From an uncultured Oscillospiraceae bacterium (GTDB lineage Bacteria; Bacillota; Clostridia; Oscillospirales; Ruminococcaceae): 6,600 bases of DNA. Made by a program: the position numbers and the translations under genes. Below the pieces are notes generated by a model. It was not told the origin of the DNA, made no database searches, and saw nothing but the letters and a program-made list of their open reading frames with translations. The DNA lies in assembly GCA_910578255.1 (NCBI GenBank), contig CAJTQM010000016.1:37992-44591 (forward strand), read 5' to 3'. Each line of letters opens with the position of its first letter. Positions within the stretch are counted from its first letter, which is position 1. Below, in pieces: positions 1-5,354 of this stretch.

Positions 1-646
1 ATAGCGCCAGCAGCCCCGCCAGTACAAAAAACAGCGTACCGATGCAGAAAATCTGAATCTGCAGCGTCCCCACCGTGGCGTTTAGCGGCGTAATCCGCGC
101 ATTAATGTTGACCATTACCTCCCGCCCGTCCAAACAGGCCGCCAGCTGGAAATAAGAAAGGCTCTGCTGAATCCCGCCGTCGGAAAAAAGCGGCTTTTCC
201 ATCCATGGATGTTTTTTTGCGGCGGGCTCCGGCACATAGGGCCCGGGCGGCAGACCCTCCTGCGGCCCGTCAAAATACAGCATCTTCGCGCCGCCATGGT
301 CCTTGACCTTCTGGAACAAAACCGCCCGGGCTGGCTCGTCCATCCCCTGTAACGAGCAATAGCGAAACCGCCCGTTTTCCCGCAGTTCGGCGCCGTAGGG
401 GTCGATAATATGTACGCAGATGTCGCCGGATTCGGTAATCCGGCTTAACAACTCGTCCAACTGCGGATCGTCGATGTTGTCCACAATCGCCTGGCTGTAG
501 CCGCGGACCTCGTTTTCCTTGATCATCTGGTAAAACTCATCCAGAAAAACCGTCTGCAAAAGCCATAGGATCAAAAGAATGCAGACGGAAAAAACCGCCA
601 GACAAAAAAAGATTTTCCCCTTTACACTAATCCTGCCCCAACGCAA
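1..646 (-). CDS. Sensor histidine kinase, N-terminal sensor half (partial, cut by window edge)
   Basis: A continuous minus-strand frame of 215 codons runs off the left edge without a stop. The protein starts MRWGRISVKGKIFF, followed by a hydrophobic segment at about residues 11-30 and the motif LLQTVFLDEFYQ, which I recognise from the N-termini of clostridial OmpR-partner histidine kinases. About 160 extracytoplasmic residues follow (including SGDICVHIIDPYGAEL), then a second hydrophobic segment from about residue 197 to the edge (IFCIGTLFFVLAGLLAL). This two-helix layout with an external loop is the usual membrane sensor of such kinases. HAMP, the HisKA phosphoacceptor and the ATPase domain would lie outside the window, so kinase activity is inferred. 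No ATG is available before the first membrane segment. The TTG at 646 is the best start and overlaps the response regulator gene by 20 bases, which suggests translational coupling. The ligand is unknown. Confidence 0.85.
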   Translation of the reverse strand, partial: MRWGRISVKGKIFFCLAVFSVCILLILWLLQTVFLDEFYQMIKENEVRGYSQAIVDNIDDPQLDELLSRITESGDICVHIIDPYGAELRENGRFRYCSLQGMDEPARAVLFQKVKDHGGAKMLYFDGPQEGLPPGPYVPEPAAKKHPWMEKPLFSDGGIQQSLSYFQLAACLDGREVMVNINARITPLNATVGTLQIQIFCIGTLFFVLAGLLAL

Positions 647-1310
647 AACGATAGCCTACCCCCCGCAGCGTCACAATCCCAGCGCTGTACGGGCCCAGGC
701 TTTTTCGCAAAAGCTTGATGTGCGTGTCCAGCGTTCTGGCGTCGCCATAATAATGGTACCCCCATACCTCGTTTATCAGTTTTTCCCGGGTCAGCGCAAT
801 TCCCCGGTTGCGGACCATGTAAAAAAGCAGGTCATATTCCTTGGGAGACATGGCCGCCGCCTTGCCGTCTACCAGCACCGTCCGGCCGGTAAAATCCACC
901 GTCAGCCCTTCGTATTGGTAAACCTCCCGCTCCTGCGCCGACTGCGACTGCCCGTATCGCTTGAGCACCGCCTGAACGCGCAGCATCAGTTCCCTGGGGG
1001 AAAAGGGCTTGACCACATAGTCGTCGATCCCTGTCTGAAACCCGCATACCTTGTCGTATTCCTCTCCGCGGGCCGAGAGGATAATGACCGGCACGTCGGA
1101 AAACTCCTTGATTTTCCGGCAGGCCGTCAGCCCGTCCATGCCTGGCATCATAATGTCCATAATTACCAGATCGAACGTCTTTTCCCGGCACAGGCTCACC
1201 GCCTGTACCCCGTCCGCCGCCTCTTCGGCCTCATACCCCTCAAACGCCGCGTATTTGACAATCAGCTTTCGGATGTTCACCTCGTCATCCACAATCAAAA
1301 TTTTATACAA
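627..1310 (-). CDS. OmpR/PhoB-family response regulator
   Basis: This is a cytoplasmic DNA-binding response regulator of 227 residues from the TTG start, a normal length for the family. The receiver domain spans about residues 2-115. It has the acidic pair in ILIVDDE (D8, D9), the phosphoacceptor Asp in VIMDIMMPGMDG (D52), the switch Ser in ILSARG (S79) and the conserved Lys in VVKPFSPREL (K101). The C-terminal winged helix spans about residues 130-225 and includes MSPKEYDLLFYMV, REKLINEVWG, the recognition-helix region RTLDTHIKLLRKSLG and the final hairpin RGVGYRFA. The frame also offers an ATG at 1337 that would add nine residues, but that ATG has no Shine-Dalgarno and would sit only about 16 bases from the predicted transcription start. 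The TTG has AGGAG six bases upstream. The gene precedes and overlaps its partner kinase, so phosphotransfer from that kinase is the natural inference. The regulon cannot be read from the sequence. Confidence 0.95.
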   Translation of the reverse strand: MYKILIVDDEVNIRKLIVKYAAFEGYEAEEAADGVQAVSLCREKTFDLVIMDIMMPGMDGLTACRKIKEFSDVPVIILSARGEEYDKVCGFQTGIDDYVVKPFSPRELMLRVQAVLKRYGQSQSAQEREVYQYEGLTVDFTGRTVLVDGKAAAMSPKEYDLLFYMVRNRGIALTREKLINEVWGYHYYGDARTLDTHIKLLRKSLGPYSAGIVTLRGVGYRFALGQD

Positions 1311-1316
1311 CGTGCT

Positions 1317-1321
1317 CTCCT
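1317..1321 (-). promoter_or_regulatory. Ribosome binding site that decides the response regulator start
   Basis: AGGAG, within AAAGAGGAGAG on the minus strand, lies six bases before the TTG at 1310. It falls inside the sequence that would be coding if the upstream ATG at 1337 were used. The bases before that ATG (AATAACCTGTTTTTCG) contain no purine-rich site. This supports the TTG start. Confidence 0.75.
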
Positions 1322-1360
1322 CTTTCTTGTTTGCCATCGAAAAACAGGTTATTTTTTGTT

Positions 1361-1369
1361 AGTATAGCA
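1361..1369 (-). promoter_or_regulatory. Extended -10 promoter of the two-component operon
   Basis: The minus strand reads TGCTATACT: a TGn extension followed by a -10 hexamer with 5 of 6 matches to TATAAT. A TTGTCA lies upstream at 1389-1394, but its 22-base spacing is too long for a normal -35, so I treat this as an extended -10 promoter. Transcription would begin near 1354, giving a leader of about 44 bases to the TTG start. No operator could be recognised. Confidence 0.55.
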
Positions 1370-1442
1370 GAAAAATGTGTTGATTTCATGACAAAACTTT
1401 TTCCATTTGCCTTTATCGGCCGCCACGCCGCTGTCCAGACGT

Positions 1443-1479
1443 AAAAAATCCACCCGGCAAACAAAACCGGGCGGATTTT
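1443..1479 (-). terminator. Intrinsic terminator of the ABC transporter operon
   Basis: The arms at 1467-1479 and 1445-1457 form a 13-pair stem around a nine-base loop, followed by six T residues (1448-1443) on the minus strand. One pair is G-U in the minus-strand RNA but an A-C mismatch in the plus-strand RNA, so the structure favours minus-strand transcripts. It starts nine bases after the stop of the substrate-binding protein gene. It should insulate the ABC operon from the two-component promoter downstream. Confidence 0.9.
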
Positions 1480-1487
1480 ATTGCGTT

Positions 1488-2489
1488 TTATTTTTTGGTT
1501 TTTTCCGCAAAGGAATTGTCTACAATTTCCGCAAAGGGAGCGGTCTTATCCAACTCTCCCGCCTCCTGCATCACGGTCTGCAATTTCTCGAACGCCTCTT
1601 CCTTCATAACCGGCACCGCGCACCATGCGTCAATGTCCTTGTAATTCTGGATCACCGTCTCCAGCGTCTTTAAATCCGTGTCAGGGAAGGAGGGCTGAAT
1701 CACCTTGGCGATTTCCGCCGCCGTGTGCTCCTGTACCCAGGTCAAACCCTTGGCGATGGCGTCTGTGAACTTTTGAACCAGCTTGCCGTTTTTCTCTAAA
1801 AAGCTTTTCTGGGCAAAATACGCCGTATAAGGGATCTCGCCGCTTTCCGCTCCTACCGAAGCCACAATGTATCCGGCTCCTTCCGCCTCTAGCGCAGAAG
1901 CGGTTGGCTCAAACAGCGCCACATAGTCCCCCGTTCCGCTGGTAAAGGCGCCGGCCATGGCGGAAAATTGGATGCTGTCGTCAAAAACAACATCAACTCC
2001 GGGCGTCAGCCCATGCTGTTTGACCACATATTCCAGCGTCATGTAGGGTACGCCGCCTTTTCTGCCCGGCAGAAGACTTTTGCCCTTGAGTTTCTCCCAG
2101 GTAAAGGCTTCATCCGGCTCTCTTGCCAGGATGAACGCGCCGTCGCGCTGGGTCATCTGGGCGAAGACCTGCATATAGTCCTCTTTTCCCTCGTTGTAAA
2201 CATAAATGCAAGCCTCCGGCCCGGCAAATCCTATGTCTACACTGCCGGAAAGCACCGCCGTCATGACCTTGTCGGCCCCCTGGCCGTTGCTCAGTTCCAG
2301 TTCAAGCCCCTCTTCCTCGAAATACCCCAGATGGATGGCCGCATACTGGGGCGCGTAAAATACGGAATGGGTGACCTCGCTTACCGTGACCTTTTGAAGC
2401 TTTTTGTCCGCACCGCAGCCCGAAAACAGTCCAAGGACCAGCACGGCCGCAAACAAAAGCGGCAAAAGTCTGCACCGTCTTTTTTTCAT
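1488..2489 (-). CDS. ABC transporter substrate-binding lipoprotein (SsuA/THI5-NMT1-like)
   Basis: This 333-residue protein begins with a basic n-region (MKKRRCR), a hydrophobic core and a lipobox LFSGC, with Cys25 as the expected lipid-modified residue. It should therefore be anchored outside the membrane. The mature part starts with a beta strand and the segment VTHSVFYAPQYAAIHLGYF, followed by EEEGLELELSNGQGADK, AVLSGSVDIGFAGPEA and later SGEIPYTAYFAQKSFLEK. This is the typical two-lobe pattern of the NMT1/THI5/SsuA superfamily, which delivers sulfonates, thiamine precursors or related small organic ligands to the permease. The exact ligand is not evident. The ATG is preceded by AGAAGGGAG with seven bases of spacing, and the gene begins 20 bases after the permease stop. 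It is the last gene of the operon, ahead of a strong terminator. The Phe at the lipobox -3 position is slightly off consensus but is tolerated in such signals. Confidence 0.93.
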   Translation of the reverse strand: MKKRRCRLLPLLFAAVLVLGLFSGCGADKKLQKVTVSEVTHSVFYAPQYAAIHLGYFEEEGLELELSNGQGADKVMTAVLSGSVDIGFAGPEACIYVYNEGKEDYMQVFAQMTQRDGAFILAREPDEAFTWEKLKGKSLLPGRKGGVPYMTLEYVVKQHGLTPGVDVVFDDSIQFSAMAGAFTSGTGDYVALFEPTASALEAEGAGYIVASVGAESGEIPYTAYFAQKSFLEKNGKLVQKFTDAIAKGLTWVQEHTAAEIAKVIQPSFPDTDLKTLETVIQNYKDIDAWCAVPVMKEEAFEKLQTVMQEAGELDKTAPFAEIVDNSFAEKTKK

Positions 2490-2509
2490 GATGTTGCTCC
2501 CTTCTAAAA

Positions 2510-3340
2510 TCAGTTTTTATGGCTCATTTTCCGGGTGAGAGCCCGTTCGGCAATCACCACCGATTGGTAAAGCAGGGCGGCCACTATCGCCAGGATGACC
2601 ACGCTGGTCATCACCAGATCCAGCTTAAAGACCTGGCCGCCATATACAATTAAATACCCCAGCCCCGCCTTGGAAACCAGGAATTCCCCTGCGATCACGC
2701 CGACCAGCGAAAGGCCGATGTTGACCTTCATGGAATTAAAAAGAGTGTGCAGGTTCGAAGGCATCACGATTTTGGTGAATACCTGCCGCCGGTTGGCGCC
2801 AAAGGTCCGGGCCATTGTAATCATCTCGCTGTCGGTGGCCAAAAAGCCGTTGAGCATCTCCAGTACCGTGACAATCAGCGAAATGGCCAGCGCCATCACA
2901 ATAATCGCCTGCACCCCGGCGCCCACCCAAACGATAAAGACCGGTCCCAGCGCGATTTTTGGCAGCGCGTTAAGCACCACCAAAAAAGGCTCGCAGATAC
3001 TCGACAGCGTGTTGGACCACCACAAAAGCACCGCCAACCCAATGCCGAGCGTCGTGCCGAGCAAAAAGCCCGCCAGCGTTTCTAAGCAGGTCACCCCCAG
3101 ATGGGTCAGCAGCCCGTTTTCACTTAAATTGCAAACCGTTTTGATCATCCGGGAAGGCTGGCTCATAATAAAGCTGTCGATTACGCCGGCGTTGGCCAAA
3201 ATCTCCCACAGCGCCAGCAAAAGGACCACTGCCGAAACCTGAACCGCCCGGATCCTGTATTTTTTCCGCCTCTGCTTTCGCAGATAAGCCGCTCGCTCCT
3301 TTGAAACCGGCGTCGCCGCCGTCTGGTTATACATGGACAT
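2510..3340 (-). CDS. ABC transporter permease, BPD_transp_1 (SsuC/TauC/ThiX-like)
   Basis: This integral membrane subunit of the importer is 276 residues from the chosen start. After a basic cytoplasmic tail (RKQRRKKYRIR) come a first helix (VVLLLALWEILANAGV) and further helices including LAGFLLGTTLGIGLAVLLWW, a ALGPVFIVWVGAG segment, IIVMALAISLIVTVLEML, GLSLVGVIAGEFLV and a final VVILAIVAALLYQSVVI. The ATPase-coupling EAA loop is visible as MARTFGANRRQVFTKIVMP, with the conserved Gly and the I-x-x-P end. The conserved LNALPKIALGP segment is typical of SsuC/TauC permeases. The frame stays open upstream to 3424, but ATG 3340 (or ATG 3334) follows GGAAAGAG and gives the family's usual length. 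Longer starts lie deep within the ATPase gene. The resulting 14-base overlap with the ATPase implies translational coupling. Confidence 0.93.
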   Translation of the reverse strand: MSMYNQTAATPVSKERAAYLRKQRRKKYRIRAVQVSAVVLLLALWEILANAGVIDSFIMSQPSRMIKTVCNLSENGLLTHLGVTCLETLAGFLLGTTLGIGLAVLLWWSNTLSSICEPFLVVLNALPKIALGPVFIVWVGAGVQAIIVMALAISLIVTVLEMLNGFLATDSEMITMARTFGANRRQVFTKIVMPSNLHTLFNSMKVNIGLSLVGVIAGEFLVSKAGLGYLIVYGGQVFKLDLVMTSVVILAIVAALLYQSVVIAERALTRKMSHKN

Positions 3341-4094
3341 CAAGCTCTTTCCATATGATATTAAAGTATTCCTGAAACTGGCGCTGCTCGCGGCGCTGCA
3401 GCGGCGTAAGCGCCGGATCGTCAAACCGGATAGGAAGCACCCGGGCGATGTGTGCCGGCCGACGGGAAAGAATAAGCACCCGGTCGGACATGCTGATACT
3501 TTCGGAAATATCGTGGGTAACCATCAGCGTTGTTTTCCCTTCCCGCTTTAATATCCGGTGTACATCGTCGGTAACCGCCAACCGCGTCTGATAGTCTAGC
3601 GCGGAAAAAGCCTCGTCTAGCAAAAAGACCTCCGGTCTCACCGCCAGCGTCCGGATCAGGGCGGCCCGCTGTCGCATGCCGCCGGAAAGCTGCGAAGGAT
3701 ATTTGTCACGAAAATCCCACAAATCGTATGCCTTTAATAACCCGGCGGCATAGGCTTCGTTTTCCTTTGTCAGCTTTTTTTGGATCTCCAGCCCCAGCAG
3801 AACATTTTGATAGATGCTGCGCCATTCCAGCAGATTATCCCGCTGCAGCATATAGCCGATGCGCGGGGAAATCCCTTCCACCGCCTCGCCTTGTAAAAGC
3901 ACCTTGCCGCGTGTGGGCCGAATCATCCCCGCCACAATGGACAGAAGGGTGGACTTTCCACATCCACTTGGCCCAACGATGCTGACAAATTCCCCTTTTT
4001 CCACCGCGAAGCTGATGTTTTCCAATGCGGCCAGTTCTCCGTTTTGTGCCTGATAGGTCTGGGCGATCCCTTGAACCTTTAAAATCTCCTCCAT
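3327..4094 (-). CDS. ABC transporter ATP-binding protein (SsuB/TauB-like)
   Basis: This 255-residue cytoplasmic ATPase energises the importer. The motifs appear in order: Walker A GPSGCGKST (41-49), Q-loop Gln in GYMLQRDNLL (Q84), signature LSGGM followed by RQR (136-143), Walker B VFLLDE (156-161), D-loop SALD and the H-loop His in MVTHD (H194). The ATPase core is therefore intact. The segment LQRDNLLEW is the pattern seen in the nitrate/sulfonate/taurine/thiamine-precursor importer ATPases. The ATG is preceded by GGGGG about seven bases upstream, a modest ribosome binding site. This is the first gene of the three-gene operon, and its last 14 bases overlap the permease start. The substrate cannot be deduced from this subunit. 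Confidence 0.96.
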   Translation of the reverse strand: MEEILKVQGIAQTYQAQNGELAALENISFAVEKGEFVSIVGPSGCGKSTLLSIVAGMIRPTRGKVLLQGEAVEGISPRIGYMLQRDNLLEWRSIYQNVLLGLEIQKKLTKENEAYAAGLLKAYDLWDFRDKYPSQLSGGMRQRAALIRTLAVRPEVFLLDEAFSALDYQTRLAVTDDVHRILKREGKTTLMVTHDISESISMSDRVLILSRRPAHIARVLPIRFDDPALTPLQRREQRQFQEYFNIIWKELDVHV

Positions 4095-4129
4095 TTCGAT
4101 TCCCCCTGTTATAAAGGATCTGTCGCGTT

Positions 4130-4157
4130 TTTATCTGACCGAAAGAGAAAATCGCAA
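4130..4157 (-). promoter_or_regulatory. Weak promoter candidate for the ABC transporter operon
   Basis: On the minus strand, TTGCGA (4157-4152) and GATAAA (4135-4130) are 16 bases apart, each with 4 of 6 matches to the vegetative consensus. The position, about 35 bases before the ATPase start, is suitable. A TATAAC nearer the gene (4108-4113) was not preferred because transcription would then start within the ribosome binding site. No riboswitch consensus was recognised here. Confidence 0.3.
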
Positions 4158-4264
4158 TATGGGCGTAAAACAGCCGGTTCGGTCTGCTCCCGCCGCTTTT
4201 TACCTCTGGTCTTTTTTTACTTTGCTAACATTCTATTCCCCAGCCGCTTTTCTGGTTCAAACGC

Positions 4265-4296
4265 AAAAAAGAGCCGACACACGGCCGCTCTTTTTT
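4265..4296. terminator. Bidirectional intrinsic terminator downstream of pnuC
   Basis: A perfect inverted repeat, AAAAAAGAGC (4265-4274) and GCTCTTTTTT (4287-4296), encloses 12 bases. The inner bases can also pair as GCCG with CGGC. The A/T ends give a six-base U-tract in either direction. The only convergent gene is pnuC, which ends about 165 bases earlier on the minus strand, so termination of pnuC transcripts is the likely role. Confidence 0.75.
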
Positions 4297-4459
4297 ACTG
4301 GCTTTATGAAAAAGCGCCAACCGCACAGACTTCGTCCCGCTTCGATCATCCCCTCCTCAAAAATGCCGGACTGGTCTTGAAGATTTCGGCGACTTCCCCG
4401 CCTTCTCCTTTGCTCAAAGGATTTTTCGGCGCCTTTTGCGCGAATTTTCCGCCGGTCGC

Positions 4460-5161
4460 CTAATCTGTCCGCTGCCTTTTCTGCATCCGCGACCAGCTGA
4501 TAAACCCATATAGATCACTTAGGAAAAACAGCCCAAAACAGATGGCAACCGATAGATAGGGCCGGTCCTCGGCCGCCGCCAAAATCCACAAAGCCACCAG
4601 CACCATGTCGTTGGCCCCATAGGCCAACGCGAAAAAACGGCTTCTTCGAAAGGTCAGGTAGGCCGCCAGAAAACTGGTCGCCACCGACAGGGTGCTCAGC
4701 CCCAGATTCGCCGTGTGAAACGCCGCCAGAATGTAGTAAAATCCCCAGGTGACGGCTCCCGTCAGCGCCGGCAGCAAAGCCGCCTCCCAATTTTTTAAGC
4801 GATTTACTTTTACCTGCGCCCGGTTTCCTTTGTAGGGGTTTTTCACCCAGGACACAAAAGCAAAAACCGCCATGGGGGCCGTCATTCCCAGATAGGTGAT
4901 CATCTCCCCGTAATAGGTAAAGGTTAAGGAAATCCACCCGTACAGGATGCTGAAAACAACCATCAAAAGCTGCCCGATCGGATTTCCCCTGGCGTTAAAG
5001 ATCAGCGAGGTCACACCGATTAAGGATGCCGCCAGCGTGAGATAGCCTTTCCCGTCAAAAATAGAAAAGGACAGCACAATCAAAAGCACCGACAAACCCC
5101 ACAGCGCCGCTTCCCCTTTTGTAAAGCCCAAACGAGAGCCCTCCCATCTTTTCTTTTTCAT
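4460..5161 (-). CDS. pnuC: PnuC-family vitamin/nucleoside transporter (probably nicotinamide riboside)
   Basis: This is a membrane transporter of 233 residues with about seven hydrophobic segments. Family landmarks include ARGNPIGQLLMVVFSILYGW, then TYYGEMITYLGMTAPMA, FVSWVKNPYKG, the YGANDMVLVALWILA helix with its Asn-Asp and Trp, and the final LSDLYGFISWSRM. PnuC proteins move nicotinamide riboside by facilitated diffusion, with trapping by phosphorylation inside the cell. Relatives carry thiamine (PnuT) or riboflavin (RibM), and the sequence alone does not fully separate these. The ATG at 5161 has GGAGG seven bases upstream. A TTG six codons earlier (5179) lies in the U-tract of the upstream hairpin, with the ribosome binding site inside the extra codons, and is rejected. 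The gene stands alone between its own leader and terminator. The leader suggests control by transcription attenuation. It is complete, with no sign of decay. Confidence 0.9.
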   Translation of the reverse strand: MKKKRWEGSRLGFTKGEAALWGLSVLLIVLSFSIFDGKGYLTLAASLIGVTSLIFNARGNPIGQLLMVVFSILYGWISLTFTYYGEMITYLGMTAPMAVFAFVSWVKNPYKGNRAQVKVNRLKNWEAALLPALTGAVTWGFYYILAAFHTANLGLSTLSVATSFLAAYLTFRRSRFFALAYGANDMVLVALWILAAAEDRPYLSVAICFGLFFLSDLYGFISWSRMQKRQRTD

Positions 5162-5177
5162 AAACAAACCTCCAAAC

Positions 5178-5232
5178 AAAAAAGCATTCGCCGCATATCT
5201 TCAAAGACCTAACGATATGCTACGAATGCTTT
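5178..5232 (-). terminator. Leader terminator hairpin immediately before pnuC
   Basis: On the minus strand AAAGCATTCG (5232-5223) pairs with CGAATGCTTT (5190-5181), and GCATATC (5220-5214) with GATATGC (5199-5193). A 2x2 internal loop separates these two stems, and a 14-base apical loop closes the hairpin. A run of six T residues (5183-5178) follows. This has the full form of an intrinsic terminator, yet the pnuC Shine-Dalgarno GGAGG (5173-5169) starts only four bases after the U-tract. It lies about 125 bases beyond the upstream gene's stop. It is therefore better read as a 5' leader attenuator than as the terminator of the previous gene, although both are possible. Confidence 0.8.
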
Positions 5233-5255
5233 CGCATTTTTCTACCCGGTGGCAG
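5225..5255 (-). promoter_or_regulatory. Candidate sensing/antiterminator part of the pnuC leader
   Basis: Upstream of the terminator hairpin two small hairpins are visible on the minus strand. The first is CTGCC-ACCG-GGTAG (5255-5242), with one G-U pair. The second is AATGC-GAAA-GCATT (5238-5225), with a GNRA tetraloop. The second uses the same GCATT that forms the 5' arm of the terminator, so the two folds exclude each other. I do not recognise a known riboswitch consensus in it. TPP, FMN, purine, preQ1 and T-box landmarks are absent, and I could not evaluate the NAD+-II (pnuC) motif by eye. Confidence 0.4.
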
Positions 5256-5273
5256 ATATTCTATTCTTTTTTC

Positions 5274-5301
5274 GTTTAACCCCAAAACCGTCGTCTGTCA
5301 A
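5274..5301 (-). promoter_or_regulatory. Promoter candidate for pnuC
   Basis: A perfect -35 TTGACA (5301-5296) is followed after 16 bases by TTAAAC (5279-5274), a poor -10 with 3 of 6 matches. A better -10-like TAGAAT lies at 5263-5258 but lacks a good -35. Either start site would place all leader hairpins in the pnuC transcript. Confidence 0.45.
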
Positions 5302-5319
5302 CCGGACCGGGATTGTTTT

Positions 5320-5342
5320 TCTCAAAACAGCCCTTTGGGCCT
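5320..5342 (-). terminator. Weak terminator candidate after the penicillin-binding protein gene
   Basis: The minus strand has GCCC-AAA-GGGC (5340-5330), extendable by one G-U pair, followed by TGTTTTGAG. The stem is short and the T-tract is interrupted, so termination would be incomplete at best. It lies 13 bases after the stop of the penicillin-binding protein gene, the normal place for a terminator. Confidence 0.3.
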
Positions 5343-5354
5343 CTTTAGGGAACG

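Larger units (their letters stand above)
4095..4459. other. Intergenic region between pnuC and the ABC operon
   Basis: This 365-base stretch holds no gene I can support. It contains the bidirectional terminator at 4265-4296 and, right of it on the pnuC side (4300-4459), several small inverted repeats. Examples are CCTTTG-AG-CAAAGG near 4410 and GGCG-GGGAAGT-CGCC near 4390. A GAGGAGGGG directly before an ATG near 4350 heads a 30-codon frame that runs through the terminator and ends in its flank, so it is not convincing as a gene. The rest is plain A/T- and G/C-mixed sequence plus the weak promoter next to the ATPase gene. Confidence 0.6.

Noticed and set aside
579..1367. Long open plus-strand frame of 262 codons
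   Set aside because: It is antisense to the response regulator, whose receiver and winged-helix motifs are unmistakable. The translated product has no recognisable domain, and no ribosome binding site precedes it.
1361..1394. TTGTCA as the -35 partner of the TATACT -10 box
   Set aside because: The 22-base spacer is outside the normal 16-18 range; the TG extension explains the promoter better.
3341..3424. Longer permease start giving a 304-residue protein
   Set aside because: The extra N-terminus (MTIRRLRRCSAASSA...) lies entirely within the ATPase coding sequence and has no family support. ATG 3340 has a ribosome binding site and gives normal length.
4095..4260. TPP riboswitch upstream of the ABC operon, which would have fixed the substrate as a thiamine precursor
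   Set aside because: The conserved CTGAGA and ACCTGAT-type segments of the TPP aptamer are absent on the minus strand.
4260..4352. Minus-strand 30-codon frame starting at an ATG directly after GAGGAGGGG
   Set aside because: The spacing between the purine-rich site and the ATG is too short, and the frame reads through the terminator stem and U-tract. Chance is more likely.
4159..4380. Plus-strand frame of 73 codons in the intergenic region
   Set aside because: It runs straight through the bidirectional terminator, has no clear ribosome binding site and looks like no known protein.
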